Part shown: in pieces, positions 5,659 through 6,494 of the stretch
How the letters are laid out: each line of letters starts with the position of its first letter
Position numbering within the stretch: position 1 is the stretch's first letter
DNA from: PALSA-607 sp036510735
GTDB taxonomy: Bacteria; Actinomycetota; Actinomycetes; Acidothermales; Acidothermaceae
Direction: 5' to 3'
NCBI GenBank assembly: GCA_036510735.1
Contig: DATCDK010000255.1
Span: forward strand, 1 to 6,494
Length of the DNA: 6,494 bases
Translations under genes and position numbers: made by a program
The notes under the pieces: generated by a model
The model's input: only the letters and a program-made list of their open reading frames with translations
What the model was told of the DNA's origin: nothing
The model's database searches: none

Positions 5659-6494
5659 AGGAGAAGTGCTGGTAGTCGGGGTCGGCCCAGACGCCGCCCC
5701 ACTTCCAGCCCACCGCTGCGAATGCGTTGACGAGTTGTCCGCCGGGCACCGCCATGCCCGGGCGATACGGCGTCCGCTTGCCATAGGCCGCAGCTTGCGG
5801 CGACGGCAACACCTGGCCGTTGAACACGTAAGGATTCTCGACGGTGTTCACATCGATGGCTTCGCCGTATGCGTGGGCCGACCATTTCGGTGGTCCGTTC
5901 GCGACGGCGTAGCGACAGTTGAACGCAGCGGTGTTATCCGCGGCCGTCGACGCCGAGTCGCTTCCGCCGAATGCAGAGACGGGGATCATCGTGCGGATTG
6001 GGAAGTGCTCCGCATACAGCGTGCGGAACACCTGGGTGGTCGCCGGCACCACCGACGCCGCGATTACCAGCGTGCCCATGTGCGGCTTCGCATCGAAGCC
6101 CCAGTAGGTCATCGTCAGGTTGCGCAGCTGCGCCGGACCGACCGGGCAGGTCGGAGCCCCTGCGTGCCAGCTCTTGCCGAGCTGCGCCGCAGTGACGGGC
6201 GTGGCAGTCGCAACGAACACATCCGGGACGGCGGCAGCTTGGCTAGTCGGAGACGGCGCGGGAACGGGGTGGCCGATCGCCGTTGGTGGGGACGCCGTGG
6301 GCCGGCTCGGTGCCTTGGGCCGGGCGGATGGGCTCTTGCTCGGCGAAGGGCTCGCCGACGGGCTGGTGCTCGCGGTTGGAGTTGGGCTCGCCGCTGCTGG
6401 GCTCGAGGCGACGGGCGCCCCCGGTTGGGAAGACGCGATCGCCGAGGCTGGCGATGACGCGGGTGCTGCTGGGCTGGAGACTCCTGAGCCGGCG
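5645..6494 (-). CDS. M15-family zinc D,D-carboxypeptidase/endopeptidase with Pro/Ser/Ala linker (N-terminus outside window)
   Basis: Secreted or wall-facing peptidoglycan peptidase of the M15 (VanY-like, Peptidase_M15_4-type) family, which cleaves peptide-stem bonds such as D-Ala-D-Ala. Stop TAA at 5647-5645; the frame is open to the right edge, giving 282 visible residues. Residues 1-91 (edge to nt 6221) are about four-fifths Ala, Ser, Pro and Thr with hardly any charge, a wall-spanning linker. The catalytic domain follows: S-x-H-x-x-G-x-A-x-D is seen as SAHAYGEAID with H207 and D214, and DPDYQHFSL supplies H276, completing the three zinc ligands, with nearby acidic residues for catalysis. 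C116 and C193 could form a disulfide. A GTG at 6220 could start the domain alone, but the continuous linker frame argues that it is internal; a signal peptide or anchor is expected beyond the edge. Exact bond specificity is not readable. Confidence 0.88.
   Translation of the reverse strand, partial: AGSGVSSPAAPASSPASAIASSQPGAPVASSPAAASPTPTASTSPSASPSPSKSPSARPKAPSRPTASPPTAIGHPVPAPSPTSQAAAVPDVFVATATPVTAAQLGKSWHAGAPTCPVGPAQLRNLTMTYWGFDAKPHMGTLVIAASVVPATTQVFRTLYAEHFPIRTMIPVSAFGGSDSASTAADNTAAFNCRYAVANGPPKWSAHAYGEAIDVNTVENPYVFNGQVLPSPQAAAYGKRTPYRPGMAVPGGQLVNAFAAVGWKWGGVWADPDYQHFSLTGN
6221..6494 (-). other. Low-complexity Ala/Ser/Pro/Thr linker-coding region
   Basis: This stretch has no separate gene. 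Read on the minus strand in frame with the M15 peptidase it contains no stop and encodes 91 residues, of which about 22 are Pro, 23 Ser, 22 Ala and 6 Thr, including runs such as SPSASPSPSKSPS. On the plus strand it appears as irregular GGGCT- and GGCT-rich repeats that reflect the recurring Ser-Pro codons. Such linkers extend catalytic domains through the cell wall. Confidence 0.8.

Noticed and set aside
5666..6457. 263-codon plus-strand frame opposite the M15 peptidase
   Set aside because: Arg-rich shadow; the minus-strand frame has all three zinc ligands and a coherent linker.

Overview
The window is high-GC, densely coding DNA with little intergenic space and GTG as well as ATG starts. The proteins suggest an actinomycete: a polyamine-type binding protein with extra cysteines, an Aur1-like PAP2 membrane protein, and a secreted M15 peptidase behind a long Pro/Ser/Ala linker. 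That placement is an inference; no rRNA or other taxonomic marker is present. No tRNA, rRNA, insertion sequence, CRISPR array or phage gene was seen.

Layout. (1) 2-2816, plus strand: three genes of an ABC importer of the spermidine/putrescine (PotD/PotB/PotC) class. They encode a binding protein cut off at its N-terminus by the window edge, then two six-helix permeases, each with an EAA loop. The first two genes overlap by 4 nt and the third follows after 11 nt, so this is an operon. The ATPase (PotA-like) is not in the window; it may lie upstream or elsewhere. (2) 2893-4700, plus strand: an aldo/keto reductase and a zinc-independent quinone-reductase-like (MDR) enzyme. They overlap by an ATGA junction and are probably translationally coupled. 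A 76-bp gap separates them from the transporter. (3) 4701-4744: a short gap with a 12-bp palindrome and an imperfect 17-bp tandem repeat, followed by a PAP2-superfamily membrane phosphatase or transferase (4745-5641). (4) 5645-6494, minus strand: the C-terminal part of an M15 zinc D,D-peptidase. Its stop lies only 3 nt from the stop of the convergent PAP2 gene. Its frame stays open to the right edge and encodes a low-complexity linker, so its true start is outside the window.

How the genes relate. The transporter genes form one unit for import of a small cationic solute, probably a polyamine. The two oxidoreductases form a second unit whose substrates cannot be read from the sequence. The PAP2 protein and the M15 peptidase both belong to cell-envelope chemistry but are transcribed towards each other. 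I see no convincing new system. The points most worth checking are the repeat and shared 10-bp motif upstream of two of the genes, the very tight convergent junction, the cysteine-rich C-terminus of the binding protein, and the true start of the M15 protein.
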